64,000 nt of DNA, from contig OZ022245.1 in the NCBI GenBank assembly GCA_963978895.1, positions 17,788,414-17,852,413 on the forward strand, in the 5' to 3' direction. Positions 51,164 through 61,343 of this stretch are shown piece by piece. A program made the translations under genes and the position numbers. Positions within the stretch are counted from its first letter, which is position 1; every line of letters begins with the position of its first letter. This DNA comes from Erpobdella octoculata (Eukaryota; Annelida; Clitellata; Hirudinida; Erpobdellidae). Below the pieces are notes generated by a model. The model searched no databases. It worked only from the letters and a program-made list of their open reading frames with translations, and had not been told where the DNA came from.

Positions 51164-51797
51164 TGGTAGATATACGTGGCGCCACAACCTTGTTCTCCAA
51201 AAGCTGCTGGGATTTGTTAAAGAGGCCTGCCGAAAAGCCAACTCAATGGAGGTGAAACCTAGGAGGAGGATTTATTTTTTGAGAGAGGGATTGCCGCAGC
51301 TAAATCGCCCAAAGAGAACCCTCACGGAAGGAGAGAATGTTTTCCATGCGGCGAACGACTGTAGGGTCTCTGCCGATCTGAAAACGAAAAAGTGCTTCCC
51401 AGTTTCAATAAAGGAAAGTGGAAAAAGGCCAGACATAGTTGTTTTTTCGAGTCTGGCCAAAACATTTCTTCTCATCGAGTTGACAGTGCCTTGGGAAAGC
51501 AACATGGAGGCCAGTAACATCATGAAATTAGAAAAATACAGAGAATTGGTGTTGGATTTGGAAGCAAATGGCTCAAGAGCTGAGTTTTTTGCTGTTAAAG
51601 TCGGAGCACGCGGTTTGGTTGGTAAATCTTTGCTAAAGTTGCTGCGGGCCCTGGGAATGTCTAACAGAAAGCGGACCCGTGCAATTAAACAGATTTCTGA
51701 AGCAGCAGAATCGGCTTCATTCTGGATTTGGTCTCAAAGAGAGAAAAAAGAAGATTTTCCAAATTTAGAAGCCGCTCTCTCCGCTCCGCAAGAATAG
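51164..51797 (+). pseudogene. Endonuclease end of the R2/NeSL-like protein
   Basis: Encodes the C-terminal restriction-like endonuclease (RPDIVVFSS...LLIELTVPWE) in frame to the stop at 51795-51797. Compared with the full-length copy it has 16 extra residues (KANSMEVKPRRRIYFL) between EACR and REGLPQ, and substitutions such as K for E in VKVGARG. Lacks the RT, so not functional alone. Confidence 0.8.
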
Positions 51798-52130
51798 AAT
51801 TGCTTCGTCTTTGTTTACGTGGCGATATTAAGTACCGCTACGAAAGCGAAGCCGTTATGTCGTCGAAGGTTTTCTCACTTGAATAGTCTGAATTTCTTTA
51901 ACGTCGCGAGTTTATTTGCATGATAAATATCTGCCACGATGCAAGGAATGATAGAAATTCGATGTCGGAAAAGAACAAAGACATTTTCTGCCGGAGGACG
52001 TTCGTCCGTCGAACGTGGCTCGCCCCCCTTAGAACGTCAAGAAATTAAAGAGCCAAAACGTTTGCTCGAGGGGGGGTTTTCTTCTGATGACCTCCACAGA
52101 AAAGCTCTTCAGGAGTGCACACACACACAT
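51164..52130 (+). mobile_element. 5'-truncated copy of the R2/NeSL-like retrotransposon
   Basis: Starts inside the gene (TAGATATACGTGGCGCCACA) and runs to the 3' UTR, ending GGAGTGCACACACACATACA in a (CATA)n array. 5' truncation is usual for target-primed reverse transcription. Almost identical to the full element at 57.4-61.2 kb. Confidence 0.85.
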
Positions 52131-52836
<706 letters not shown>

Positions 52837-52862
52837 TTTAATAGCTATCGGAGATATATATG

Positions 52863-52985
52863 TTAGTTAGTGACGGATTGTACGCCGTACAACTTATATA
52901 CTATCGAGCATTGATTCGTACCCATTCATAGTCGAGTGTTGTGTTCAACATACCCCAACAAAAGCGCTTAACAACCACTGTTTTT
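52863..52985 (+). repeat. Right arm of a 123-bp-arm palindrome
   Basis: Reverse complement of 52714-52836 with a single mismatch noticed (near 52729); 26-bp spacer. It joins the next T1 SINE through a short unrelated piece. Confidence 0.85.
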
Positions 52986-52999
52986 ATAGATTGTAGGCC

Positions 53000-53316
53000 A
53001 TCCAAGTTTCTGATATATGTGGCTCGTAAAAACATATCAACGCTATGTTTCCTTATAATATATATCATAAAACATATATCTTCGATAGCTATTAAATTAG
53101 CTAGTGACGGAATGTAAGCCGTACAACTTATATATACTATCGAGCATTGATTCGTACCCATTCATAGTCGAGTGTTGTGTTCAACATACCCCAAGAAAAG
53201 CGCTTAACAACCACTGTTTTTTGGCGGTGGAAGTGGCGCAGATGGTAAGGTAGTTGGCATGATGCGAGGCGGTGTTGCCGATCCGACAGTCGTGGGTTCG
53301 AGTCTGAAGTTGAGAC
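53000..53316 (+). mobile_element. T1 SINE, plus copy
   Basis: Box A AGTGGCGCAGATGGTAAGG and box B GTGGGTTCGAGTCTG in plus orientation, ending in a TA array at 53317. Confidence 0.7.
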
Positions 53317-53339
53317 ATATATATATATATATATATCTT

Positions 53340-53640
53340 TATATATATATATATCTTTGAGACATGCTCTAAGAAATACAACTCGCCATTTTGGCAGAAA
53401 CGACTTTTTGAGCCAAATTCTTGATTTTTCGGTATAAAACTCGCTGTTCGAGACTACAATTAGTCAAAAACGTTTTCGTTAAGCTTTTATTGTCAGACCG
53501 ACGGACCGTTTCAGCTATGTCAGCCATCATCAGGGTCAAAAGTAAAACGAGAAAAGTAAACAAACAGAAAGAACCGAATCTATCAAAGAATTAGCACACT
53601 AACAAAAGAGTAAACACTCCACCTATCAAATCAAAAAAAT
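53340..53640 (-). mobile_element. Penelope-like element terminal fragment with intact hammerhead
   Basis: Minus strand: untranslated DNA, hammerhead 53496-53537, then a frame with KIKNLAQKVVSAK and, one frame over, CLK-like sequence before TA arrays at 53317-53357. Confidence 0.65.
53496..53537 (-). ncRNA. Hammerhead ribozyme (PLE), core intact
   Basis: Minus strand in order: stem I GACC, core CTGATGA, stem II GGCT-loop-AGCT, GAAA, short stem III ACG-GTC-CGT, cleavage triplet GTC, and closing stem I GGTC. All conserved hammerhead nucleotides are present. The 3-bp stem III matches the minimal hammerheads known from Penelope-like elements. Confidence 0.8.
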
Positions 53641-53728
53641 ACGAGGCTCAACAAAAAGAACATGAGTAGAACAAAATTCCATAGTGTTCAAGACCGGAAT
53701 CATAAACTAATGAAATCACAGAGACTAT

Positions 53729-53783
53729 AACATTTATACTATTGGAATACACACATATATTGTATTCCAATAGTATAAATGTT
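53729..53783. repeat. Perfect 22-bp inverted repeat
   Basis: Arms 53729-53750 and 53762-53783, spacer 11 bp. The right arm runs straight into TCTGCCAAATGGCGAATTGT, a PLE end, so the palindrome marks a head-to-head PLE junction. Confidence 0.8.
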
Positions 53784-53823
53784 TCTGCCAAATGGCGAAT
53801 TGTATTTCTTATATATATATATA

Positions 53824-55242
53824 CTAGCAGTGCCCGTAGCGGCTTCGCTCGCATGAAATTAGAGAGTTTGAACCGTGCATCCATAGTAGAGATCAATTTT
53901 TTAGGTCTGGGCTCGGCCCGTCTACAACTTAGCCCAGCCGTTTTAAAAACCCAAACTCCTGGCCCGGCACAGCCCGTCTGAATTAGGCCCAGCCCATTCT
54001 TACAGGCTTAGAAGTTCTATATACTTGATGAAAAACTTCGGCCCGTCCCACCTTGACTTCAGGTTTGACCCGGCCCAACTGAAGACCCTAAAATCACTAA
54101 AATATCTATATACTTGGTGAAAAACCTCGGCCCGTTTCACTTTGATTTAAGGTTTGGCCTGGCCCGTGTGAAGACTCTAAAATAACGGCTTGGCCCGGCC
54201 GGTGATAAACTGAACTTAGCTACTTTTAACCGGCACAAAACTTCAAAATACTAATTTTTACATTTGTAGCACTTACAGTTTTTGAGTAGCAGTTATTTTG
54301 AAATCAAATAACCCTTTTTCCACCCCACATTTAATGTCCTGGAAACCAAATTTTTAAAAAAATGTTGAAACACTTATATCATAATTTTTTGAGTAAATAC
54401 TAAATACTAATTTTGACATCTGTAGCATTCACAGTTTTTGAGTAGCAGTTACTTTAAAAACCAAAGAAACCTTTTTTCCACCCCACATTTGAGGTCCTGA
54501 AAACCAAAATTTCAAAAAATGGTGAAACACATATATCCTTATTTTTAGAGTAGAAACTAAATACTAATTTTTACTTTTGTAGCATTAACAGTTTTTGAGT
54601 AGAAGCTACTTTAAAAACCAAATAACCCAAGTTTCCAACCCACATTTGAGGTACGGGAAACCAAATTTGTAAAAAATGGTGAAACACGTATATCTTTATT
54701 TTTAGAAAAGAAACTAAATAATAATTTTTACATCTGTGGTATTTACTGTTTTTGAGTAGCAGTTACTATAAAAGACAATTAGCCCTATTTTCCACCCCAC
54801 ATTTGAAGTCCTGGAAACCAAATTTTCAAAAAATGCTAAAACACGTATTTCATAAATACTAATTTTTACTCCTGTAGCATTAACAGTTTTTGAATAGAAG
54901 CTACTTTAAAAACCAAATAACCCAATTTTCCAACCCACATTTGAGGTCCGGGAAACCGAATTTTCAAAAAATGGTGAAACACGTATCTTTTTATTTTTCA
55001 AAAAGAATCTATATACCAAATTTCAGAAAAAAATTTTAGAAAAAATTTTTAGAAAAAAAGTTTGTTTTCTAGTTTTTTCCCCTCAGGAGTAAAATTTTCA
55101 AAAATCCTTTCTTAGCGGATGTTTACGTTATAAAAGTAATATAAGTTCCAAATTTCACGTTCCTAGGATGAGGCGTTTGAGCTCGGCGTTGATTATCAGT
55201 CAGTCATCTGTCAGTCAGGACATGTTCTTTTATATATATAGA
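53824..55242 (-). mobile_element. Non-autonomous Helitron, fourth copy, complete
   Basis: CTAG at 53824-53827 with hairpin GTAGCGGCTTCGCTCGC, TC end at 55241-55242, A before and T after. Internal 157-bp repeats, one with a deletion near 54850. Older than the pair at 17-20 kb by its differences. Confidence 0.85.
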
Positions 55243-55248
55243 TATATA

Positions 55249-55440
55249 TCAATTTTTGCGCTTTCGCTGTGTTATATTAGAAGAGACAAGAATTTCCTCA
55301 GATACATTACAATGAGATTCGTCAGGAGCAGCCTCAACAGCCAAAGTATTTGTGTCAGAGGACGAGTCAGAAGTAACATCATTTATGTTATCCTCGTCGT
55401 TAGAAGGAATACAGGGTAACCGATGCATATTGCTTTCTTT
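55249..55440 (-). pseudogene. PLE polyprotein C-terminal tail fragment
   Basis: The minus-strand frame has PSNDEDNINDVTSDSSSDTN and ends SSNITQRKRKN before a stop, matching the end of the plus-strand PLE gene next to it (SSNITIRRRR, stop). The two are head-to-head around a short TA run (55448-55464). Confidence 0.6.
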
Positions 55441-55462
55441 GACACCGAATATATATATATAT

Positions 55463-56279
55463 ATATGTTGTTTACGAATTCAAATGCAATAAACATGACG
55501 GTCTACATCAGTCGTATATCGGGCATACTCGTACGACATTGGCTCGACGGTTGACGATGCACGTGCAAGGTGGCAACATTAAATCTCATTTTCGATCTCT
55601 TCATCAAACGTCTCTTACTCGCGAGATTCTTGATAATGATACAACCATTCTCTACCGTGTTTCAGATCCACGTCGATTAAAAATAGCAGAGGCTTTACTT
55701 ATACAAGAATATCGACCAGCAATAAATACTCAGGATACACACTTTGATAGAACTTTACGACTGTTCAATCTTGACTTTAATGATTTTGCTGATGATAATG
55801 TGCTTCGGTCTCAGACGGTAGGCGCTATGCTGGGTGGTAACAAAGCTACGAGCTCTGGTCCTTTATTAATCTGTGGTCACGGTACTAGTCGACCCCCTTA
55901 TTCGGCCGTTGCTTCTGGTTTGGTACAGCCTGACAAAACTAATGAGGTAAACACTTCCTGTGGATCGGTTTATTTGACTCCTGTCATAGATGTTGGCGAT
56001 CGTCTCGGTATATCTCCCCGTGGTCTACTAAGTGATGAGGTTAACTACCTTTCCAACTCATCTCTTCAACCAGCTCCCATCGTGCAACTACCCACGCCTA
56101 TCCTACATGAGCCTCCACCTGAGCCTCCATCTGAGCCTCCACCTGAACCTCCACCTGAACCTCCACCTGAGCCTCCACCTGAACCTCCACCTGAGCCTCC
56201 ACCTGAGGCTCAGGCTCCAGCGGTGTCATTTCAACATTTGTTTGAGTCTTCAAATATAACTATAAGACGTCGGCGTTAA
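55463..56279 (+). pseudogene. Penelope-like element GIY-YIG endonuclease region
   Basis: Starts directly after a TA run with YVVYEFKCNKHDG and SYIGHTRTTLARRLTMHVQ (the GIY-YIG motifs as VVY..YIG), then DPRRLKIAEALLIQEYRPAI with the catalytic-type Glu. A variable tail with eight EPPPEPP-type proline repeats ends SSNITIRRRR and a stop at 56277-56279. GIY-YIG nucleases cut target DNA for PLE insertion. The RT part is missing, a 5' truncation at TA. The frame itself is open from 55539 and likely earlier. Confidence 0.8.
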
Positions 56280-56760
56280 TTGAATCATCTATATGTATCC
56301 CATTTGCACAGTCATTCGTTTATTTTAATTTTTCATATAAGTTTACTTTTATTTTAATTCATCACACGGTTTTATTTAAATTTTTCACCTTTTATTATTT
56401 TATTTCATACTTTTTTATTTCAATATACTGTCACTAGATACCTATAGTTTAATTTCATTAATCTTCTAATAATTTTAAGTGTTTTAATTTCTATTATTAG
56501 TATTATAGACTTCATTTAATTCGTCCTATCTATTTATATTTATTTATTTTATTTTATTAATAATAATTATTATTTAATTTATCTTTATACTTCTTTTCAT
56601 TTATCAATTTTATAAGCTCTCGTAATTTACTTATATCGTCATACTCTGGTTTTAAATACTTTAATTTAAATATTTATTTAATATAGGCACAACACTATTT
56701 CTATGTTGATGTTTACTATATATTCTTTAGCTGTTTACGTAATACGACATTTTAGGTTAC
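56280..56760 (+). other. PLE 3' untranslated region
   Basis: AT-rich DNA between the endonuclease stop and the hammerhead; no other feature seen. Confidence 0.6.
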
Positions 56761-56802
56761 GGACTCTGAAGATGACTGTAGTCGAAACTGGCCAGTCAGT
56801 CC
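56761..56802 (+). ncRNA. Hammerhead ribozyme (PLE), core intact with A at position 7
   Basis: In order: stem I GGACT, CTGAAGA, stem II GACT-GT-AGTC, GAAA, stem III ACTGGCCAGT, cleavage TC, stem I AGTCC. The hammerhead consensus allows any base at position 7 (CUGANGA), so all required nucleotides are present. Confidence 0.75.
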
Positions 56803-56835
56803 TAATTATTATTATTTGTATTATATAAATTTTAA

Positions 56836-56963
56836 AATGGACTCTAGTTTACGTCGTAAAATTAAATATTTTGAACAGTTTATTAAAAAAGTCATTAATG
56901 CAAAGTGGTCGTTTGTTTTTAACGGAGTGTGTTTACGAGAGGGGATTTTTCCAAAGTATATTA

Positions 56964-56969
<6 letters not shown>
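56836..56969 (+). pseudogene. PLE ORF-start remnant after the hammerhead
   Basis: Reads MDSSLRRKIKYFEQFIKKVI then NAKWSFVFNGVCLREGIFPKY before the TA array. The CL....PKxx motif is like the N-terminal region of Penelope-like proteins (I infer this from memory of the family). Equivalent peptides end other PLE copies at 35.87, 39.88, 45.10 and 46.75 kb. Confidence 0.6.

Positions 56970-57044
<75 letters not shown>
56970..57044. repeat. (TA)n microsatellite at a PLE end
   Basis: TA array between the PLE terminus and the inverted module string shared with 52.1-52.4 kb. Confidence 0.95.
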
Positions 57045-57046
<2 letters not shown>

Positions 57047-57258
57047 TTTCATCAATTTTTGAACCACTTCCCATCGTCATGTATTTACTGCGGGGTACCC
57101 GGCGTTGTCCGGGGTTTTTCAAATGCGTTTCTCTCTCGCTCCCGTTTCCTTCCCCGCTTGCACTCCCGCTCCCGGTCGCTTTCCCGATCCCGGTTCCTTT
57201 GCCGTTCCCAGTCGCTTTCCCGCTCCCGGTTTATAGTATATATAAAAATGAATGTTTG

Positions 57259-57290
<32 letters not shown>

Positions 57291-57400
57291 TGTATGTATG
57301 TATGTATGTATGTATGTATGTATGTATGTATGTATGTATGTATGTATGTATGTATGTATGTATGTATGTATGTATGTATGTATGTATGTGTGTGTGCACT
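57045..57400 (+). mobile_element. Helitron-type element and (ATGT)n array
   Basis: Inverted copy of the 52131-52431 modules: ACCCGGCGTTGTCCGGGG hairpin, CCCGCTCCCGGTCGC repeats, AATGAATGTTTGTA, then about 33 ATGT units (57255-57390). Confidence 0.7.
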
Positions 57401-60400
57401 CCTGAAGAGCTTTTCTGTGGAGGTCATCAGAAGAAAACCGCCCCTCGAGCAAACGTTTTGGCTCTTTAATTTCTTGACGTTCTAAGGGGGGCGAGCCACG
57501 TTCGACGGACGAACGTCCTCCGGCAGAAAATGTCTTTGTTCTTTTCCGACATCGAATTTCTATCATTCCTTGCATCGTGGCAGATATTTATCATGCAAAT
57601 AAACTCGCGACGTTAAAGAAATTCAGACTATTCAAGTGAGAAAACCTTCGACGACATAACGGCTTCGCTTTCGTAGCGGTACTTAATATCGCCACGTAAA
57701 CAAAGACGAAGCAATTCTATTCTTGCGGAGCGGAGAGAGCGGCTTCTAAATTTGGAAAATCTTCTTTTTTCTCTCTTTGAGACCAAATCCAGAATGAAGC
57801 CGATTCTGCTGCTTCAGAAATCTGTTTAATTGCACGGGTCCGCTTTCTGTTAGACATTCCCAGGGCCCGCAGCAACTTTAGCAAAGATTTACCAACCAAA
57901 CCGCGTGCTCCGACTTCAACAGCAAAAAACTCAGCTCTTGAGCCATTTGCTTCCAAATCCAACACCAATTCTCTGTATTTTTCTAATTTCATGATGTTAC
58001 TGGCCTCCATGTTGCTTTCCCAAGGCACTGTCAACTCGATGAGAAGAAATGTTTTGGCCAGACTCGAAAAAACAACTATGTCTGGCCTTTTTCCACTTTC
58101 CTTTATTGAAACTGGGAAGCACTTTTTCGTTTTCAGATCGGCAGAGACCTTACAGTCGTTCGCCGCATGGAAAACATTCTCTCCTTCCGTGAGGGTTCTC
58201 TTTGGGCGATTTAGCTGCGGCAATCCCTCTCTTCGGCAGGCCTCTTTAACAAATCCCAGCAGCTTTTGGAGAACAAGGTTGTGGCGCCACGTATATCTAC
58301 CATGAGAAAGGGAATAGGAGCAGGAGGAAAGAATATGAATCAATGACTGCGACTGCCCGCAGAGCTGACACTCGTCGTTCTCAATTAATTTCCATTTCTT
58401 TAAATTGCTGGTTGTTGGCAGCTGATCATACATCGATCTAATGAGGAACGATAGCCGCACTGGAGCATAGCGCCATATATCTTCCCATGACAGAGACCGC
58501 TGAACTGACTCCTCCCATCTGGTCCAGTCGCCTTGCTGTGACAATTGTGCGCTCTTCACAACTCTCTCGCTTTCTATCGCTTGCTTTCTGTCCTGAACAA
58601 TCAAGTCTGATCTTTCCTGAGCGTTTGCCTTGGACCACCAGAGATGGTGGTTCCATCCAACACCATGCCGCCCCAACTGAACTGCTCCGGTCCTTTCAGT
58701 CCACTGGAGAGAAACCGTGGCATTCTCTATTTCAACTCTAGCATTCCATTTGGTTCCTGAGATTAGAGTTGGTTTTACCTCAGCGACTCTCTGATCCGTT
58801 GAATTATCGAGCATCATCTGAGTTCTCAGTTTGCTGATCTTGAAATCTTCAACAAAAGACCGCAATGGAAGTCTCAGCTTGGCTGTTTTGCCGTAGAGAG
58901 CCACAGACGTCAATCCCGGAGGCAGACGCAACCATTGACGTGTAAAACGAGCTATCTTTCTTTCTAGTTTCTCCACAACTTGCAGACCAATTTCATAGAC
59001 TGTCAGAGGCCAAAGCAGTCTTGGCACTAAAACAAATTGCAAAATCCACACTTTGAACCTGCTCTGAAGCGGAGCAGAATTAATGCTTTCCATGGAGACA
59101 GTTGCCATACGGAGAATAGAAACACCCTGATCAACATCATTCAGGGATTTACAGTACCATCTCCCGAGACTTTTCACTGGTTCGTCGCTCACTGTTGGAA
59201 TCTTGTTACCATCAACAGAGAAAACGGTGTATTTGTCAATTTTACCGCGACGCAGGGAGAGACTTCTCGATTTGGATGCTTTAAAACTCATTCCGCACCA
59301 TTTGAGTAGATCGCTGAAGACATCGAGTGTCCGACTCATTGAAATACACTTATTCAAAATAATTGTCGTGTCGTCCATGAAAGCTCTCAGAGGTGGCATG
59401 AAAATACCTCGGCCGACATAAACATCTTCTACCCTTGCACCAACTGAATTCAGAAGTAGTTGCATTGCTAGCACGAGTAATATGGGAGAAATAGAGCACC
59501 CCATGGCGATACCGACCTGAAGACGAAACCAATCGGTTGAACACGTCTTTGTCGATAATCTCAGGTGAAAATCTTGAAAATACTGTCGTAGAATATCCAT
59601 AACGAACTTTGGAACATGGTGCATCGTCAAAGCTCTCCAAATCAGCTGGTGACGAACCGCTCCATAAGCATTTGCAAGATCAAGCCAAATGACGTGCAAA
59701 CTGAGTCGATTCTGTTTTGCTCTTTTTATAGACTCCCATATCATGGTAGAATGTTCGATGCAACCAGGAACACCAGGGATTCCTCCTTTCTGAATTGACT
59801 TGTCTATGTAGTCGTTTTGTGTTAGATAGCTCGTCAACCTCTTGGCAGCAAAAAATATTTTTCCTTCAACATTAAGAAGAGAAATTGGTCTGAACTGATT
59901 GATGTCGACTGAAACTTTCTCCTTTGGTATAAAAATGCCTTCAGCTTTTTGCCACTCTTTATCAACAGACCCGGACGTCCAAGCAGACTTGAGCAATGAG
60001 TGTAAAACTTTCAACACACTCGGACATTTTTTATACACCAGGTATGGTACACCATTTGGACCTGGAGCAGATCTATTTCTTGTTTTTCGGAGGAATTGGG
60101 ATATGTCAAAAATTGAAATTACTCCCTCGTTGAAAGCAACCTTTGGAAAAGGAATCTCGGGAAGATCTGATCTTTCAGCTAGTTCTTTGTCGCCCAAGGG
60201 GTCAATGAAAGCAGCTCGGAAGTGATGATCAAGCTGCTCTTTACTGACTTGCAGAGTACCTGACTTTGGTGGATCGAGCAAGCTTTTACCATAACGGAAT
60301 GGATCTCTGACAAACTGGAATCTTGCCTTCCTTTGTTCTTTTTTCTTTACCCGCAAACGTTCTGCTCGCAAGAGTGCACTCAATCGTTGCCTCAAGTCAT

Positions 60401-61232
60401 GTCGTAATGCTGAGAGCCCTGGTTTCTCGTTGTCTGGAGCTCTCCTCCATTGTTGACGAAGTCGTTTTTTTTCTTTTTTGAGTCTAGCAATCTCTCGTTG
60501 TCGCCTTGAAATATGAGTTTTTTCGCCTCTGTCCATGAGAACTTTTTCCTTGGAACCGAACATCTCTAAACACTTGTTGTAAATGGTGTCAGTTAGATTG
60601 TTCACTTGAAACATTGGAAGTTCTTTCATCTGCACTTTGAGAAGCTTGGAAAGTATCTCGTCGAGCTTCGACCAATCCGCTTTGCTAGCAGCAGCGGGGA
60701 AGTTAATTCTAGCCCGAGGTTGCCTATTCTCGTCACTATCAGGATCGTGGAACCTGTCGGGGCTGTGGTTGGCATCCGGCCCGACTTGGCCCGGAGTCTT
60801 ACCTGAAGCAATGCTTGCTACAGTACGATGATCCTTTACAGTTTTAAGCAGACAACCCATCTTCGTACGGTGAACCTTCATACCGCGGCTTGTTGCGAAA
60901 CCTCTACCGCACACACACTCATGAAGTGTTCCCCCATTAGGGTCTGTTGGAAGAACAGGGTCGATGGCCGTAGGTCCGATTGCGAGCTCATCATACTCCC
61001 CCTCCTTTCGGTTGGAGCTCTGGGGGCATAAATCCGATTTCGTTGTCGCAGCTAGATGAACGGTGTTTTTTGTATCCCGGCTAAGCTGGGCCAGGATACC
61101 CGTAATACTCGTCTTTCCGAGTTGCCACCTGTCTTTCCACGGTGTCACCGGTCTTTCCCAGTTGCCACAAGGTCTTTCCCGAGAGTCACCCGGTCTTTCC
61201 CGGGGGTCAAATGGCTAACGCCTCAAAAATGT
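57401..61232 (-). mobile_element. Full-length R2/NeSL-like non-LTR retrotransposon
   Basis: Minus-strand element: short 5' UTR with GGGAAAGAC-type repeats (61232-61149), one ORF, about 310-bp 3' UTR with two GC-rich inverted words (GCCCCCCTTAGAACGTC), ending GGAGTGCACACAC in an (ACAT)n array. No LTRs. A 3'-end fragment of another copy lies immediately upstream (61233-61343), so copies are in tandem within ATGT/ACAT repeats. Confidence 0.85.
57717..61148 (-). CDS. R2/NeSL-like retrotransposon protein: zinc finger, reverse transcriptase, restriction-like endonuclease
   Basis: An open 1,143-residue polyprotein, the right size for single-ORF restriction-like-endonuclease retroelements. Domains: N-terminal C2HC finger (C78, C80, H93, C99 in CVCGRGFATSRGMKVHRTKM); a basic region (about 205-280, RRQREIARLKKEKKRLRQQW) that may bind RNA or DNA; RT from about 355 with RSAPGPNGVPYLVYKK, motif A WLDLANAYG (488-496), motif B GIAMGCSISP (546-555) and catalytic FMDD (590-593, in place of the usual FADD/YADD); a C-terminal CCHC knuckle (C927, C930, H938, C943); and the endonuclease RPD...LLIELTVPWE (P1022, D1023, E1038). 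No stops or frameshifts, so it may be active or very recent. Compared with the truncated copy at 51.2 kb it lacks 16 residues between the knuckle and the nuclease. The start is the first Met of the frame downstream of the 5' UTR repeats; an earlier non-AUG start cannot be excluded. Confidence 0.85.
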   Translation of the reverse strand: MTPWKDRWQLGKTSITGILAQLSRDTKNTVHLAATTKSDLCPQSSNRKEGEYDELAIGPTAIDPVLPTDPNGGTLHECVCGRGFATSRGMKVHRTKMGCLLKTVKDHRTVASIASGKTPGQVGPDANHSPDRFHDPDSDENRQPRARINFPAAASKADWSKLDEILSKLLKVQMKELPMFQVNNLTDTIYNKCLEMFGSKEKVLMDRGEKTHISRRQREIARLKKEKKRLRQQWRRAPDNEKPGLSALRHDLRQRLSALLRAERLRVKKKEQRKARFQFVRDPFRYGKSLLDPPKSGTLQVSKEQLDHHFRAAFIDPLGDKELAERSDLPEIPFPKVAFNEGVISIFDISQFLRKTRNRSAPGPNGVPYLVYKKCPSVLKVLHSLLKSAWTSGSVDKEWQKAEGIFIPKEKVSVDINQFRPISLLNVEGKIFFAAKRLTSYLTQNDYIDKSIQKGGIPGVPGCIEHSTMIWESIKRAKQNRLSLHVIWLDLANAYGAVRHQLIWRALTMHHVPKFVMDILRQYFQDFHLRLSTKTCSTDWFRLQVGIAMGCSISPILLVLAMQLLLNSVGARVEDVYVGRGIFMPPLRAFMDDTTIILNKCISMSRTLDVFSDLLKWCGMSFKASKSRSLSLRRGKIDKYTVFSVDGNKIPTVSDEPVKSLGRWYCKSLNDVDQGVSILRMATVSMESINSAPLQSRFKVWILQFVLVPRLLWPLTVYEIGLQVVEKLERKIARFTRQWLRLPPGLTSVALYGKTAKLRLPLRSFVEDFKISKLRTQMMLDNSTDQRVAEVKPTLISGTKWNARVEIENATVSLQWTERTGAVQLGRHGVGWNHHLWWSKANAQERSDLIVQDRKQAIESERVVKSAQLSQQGDWTRWEESVQRSLSWEDIWRYAPVRLSFLIRSMYDQLPTTSNLKKWKLIENDECQLCGQSQSLIHILSSCSYSLSHGRYTWRHNLVLQKLLGFVKEACRREGLPQLNRPKRTLTEGENVFHAANDCKVSADLKTKKCFPVSIKESGKRPDIVVFSSLAKTFLLIELTVPWESNMEASNIMKLEKYRELVLDLEANGSRAEFFAVEVGARGLVGKSLLKLLRALGMSNRKRTRAIKQISEAAESASFWIWSQREKKEDFPNLEAALSAPQE

Positions 61233-61343
61233 GTGTGCACTCCTGAAGAGCTTTTCTGTGGAGGTCATCAGAAGAAAACCCCCCCTCGAGCAAACGTTTC
61301 GGCTCTTTAATTTCTTGACGTTCTAAGGGGGGCGAGCCACGTA
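61233..61343 (-). mobile_element. 3'-end fragment of the R2/NeSL-like element
   Basis: About 110 bp equal to the terminal 3' UTR (CTTCAGGAGTGCACACACA to CGTGGCTCGCCCC on the minus strand), bounded by (ATGT)n on the right and by the full-length element on the left. Confidence 0.8.

Noticed and set aside
57991..60831. Plus-strand frames opposite the retrotransposon ORF
   Set aside because: Antisense shadows of the 1,143-codon gene with no recognisable motifs.
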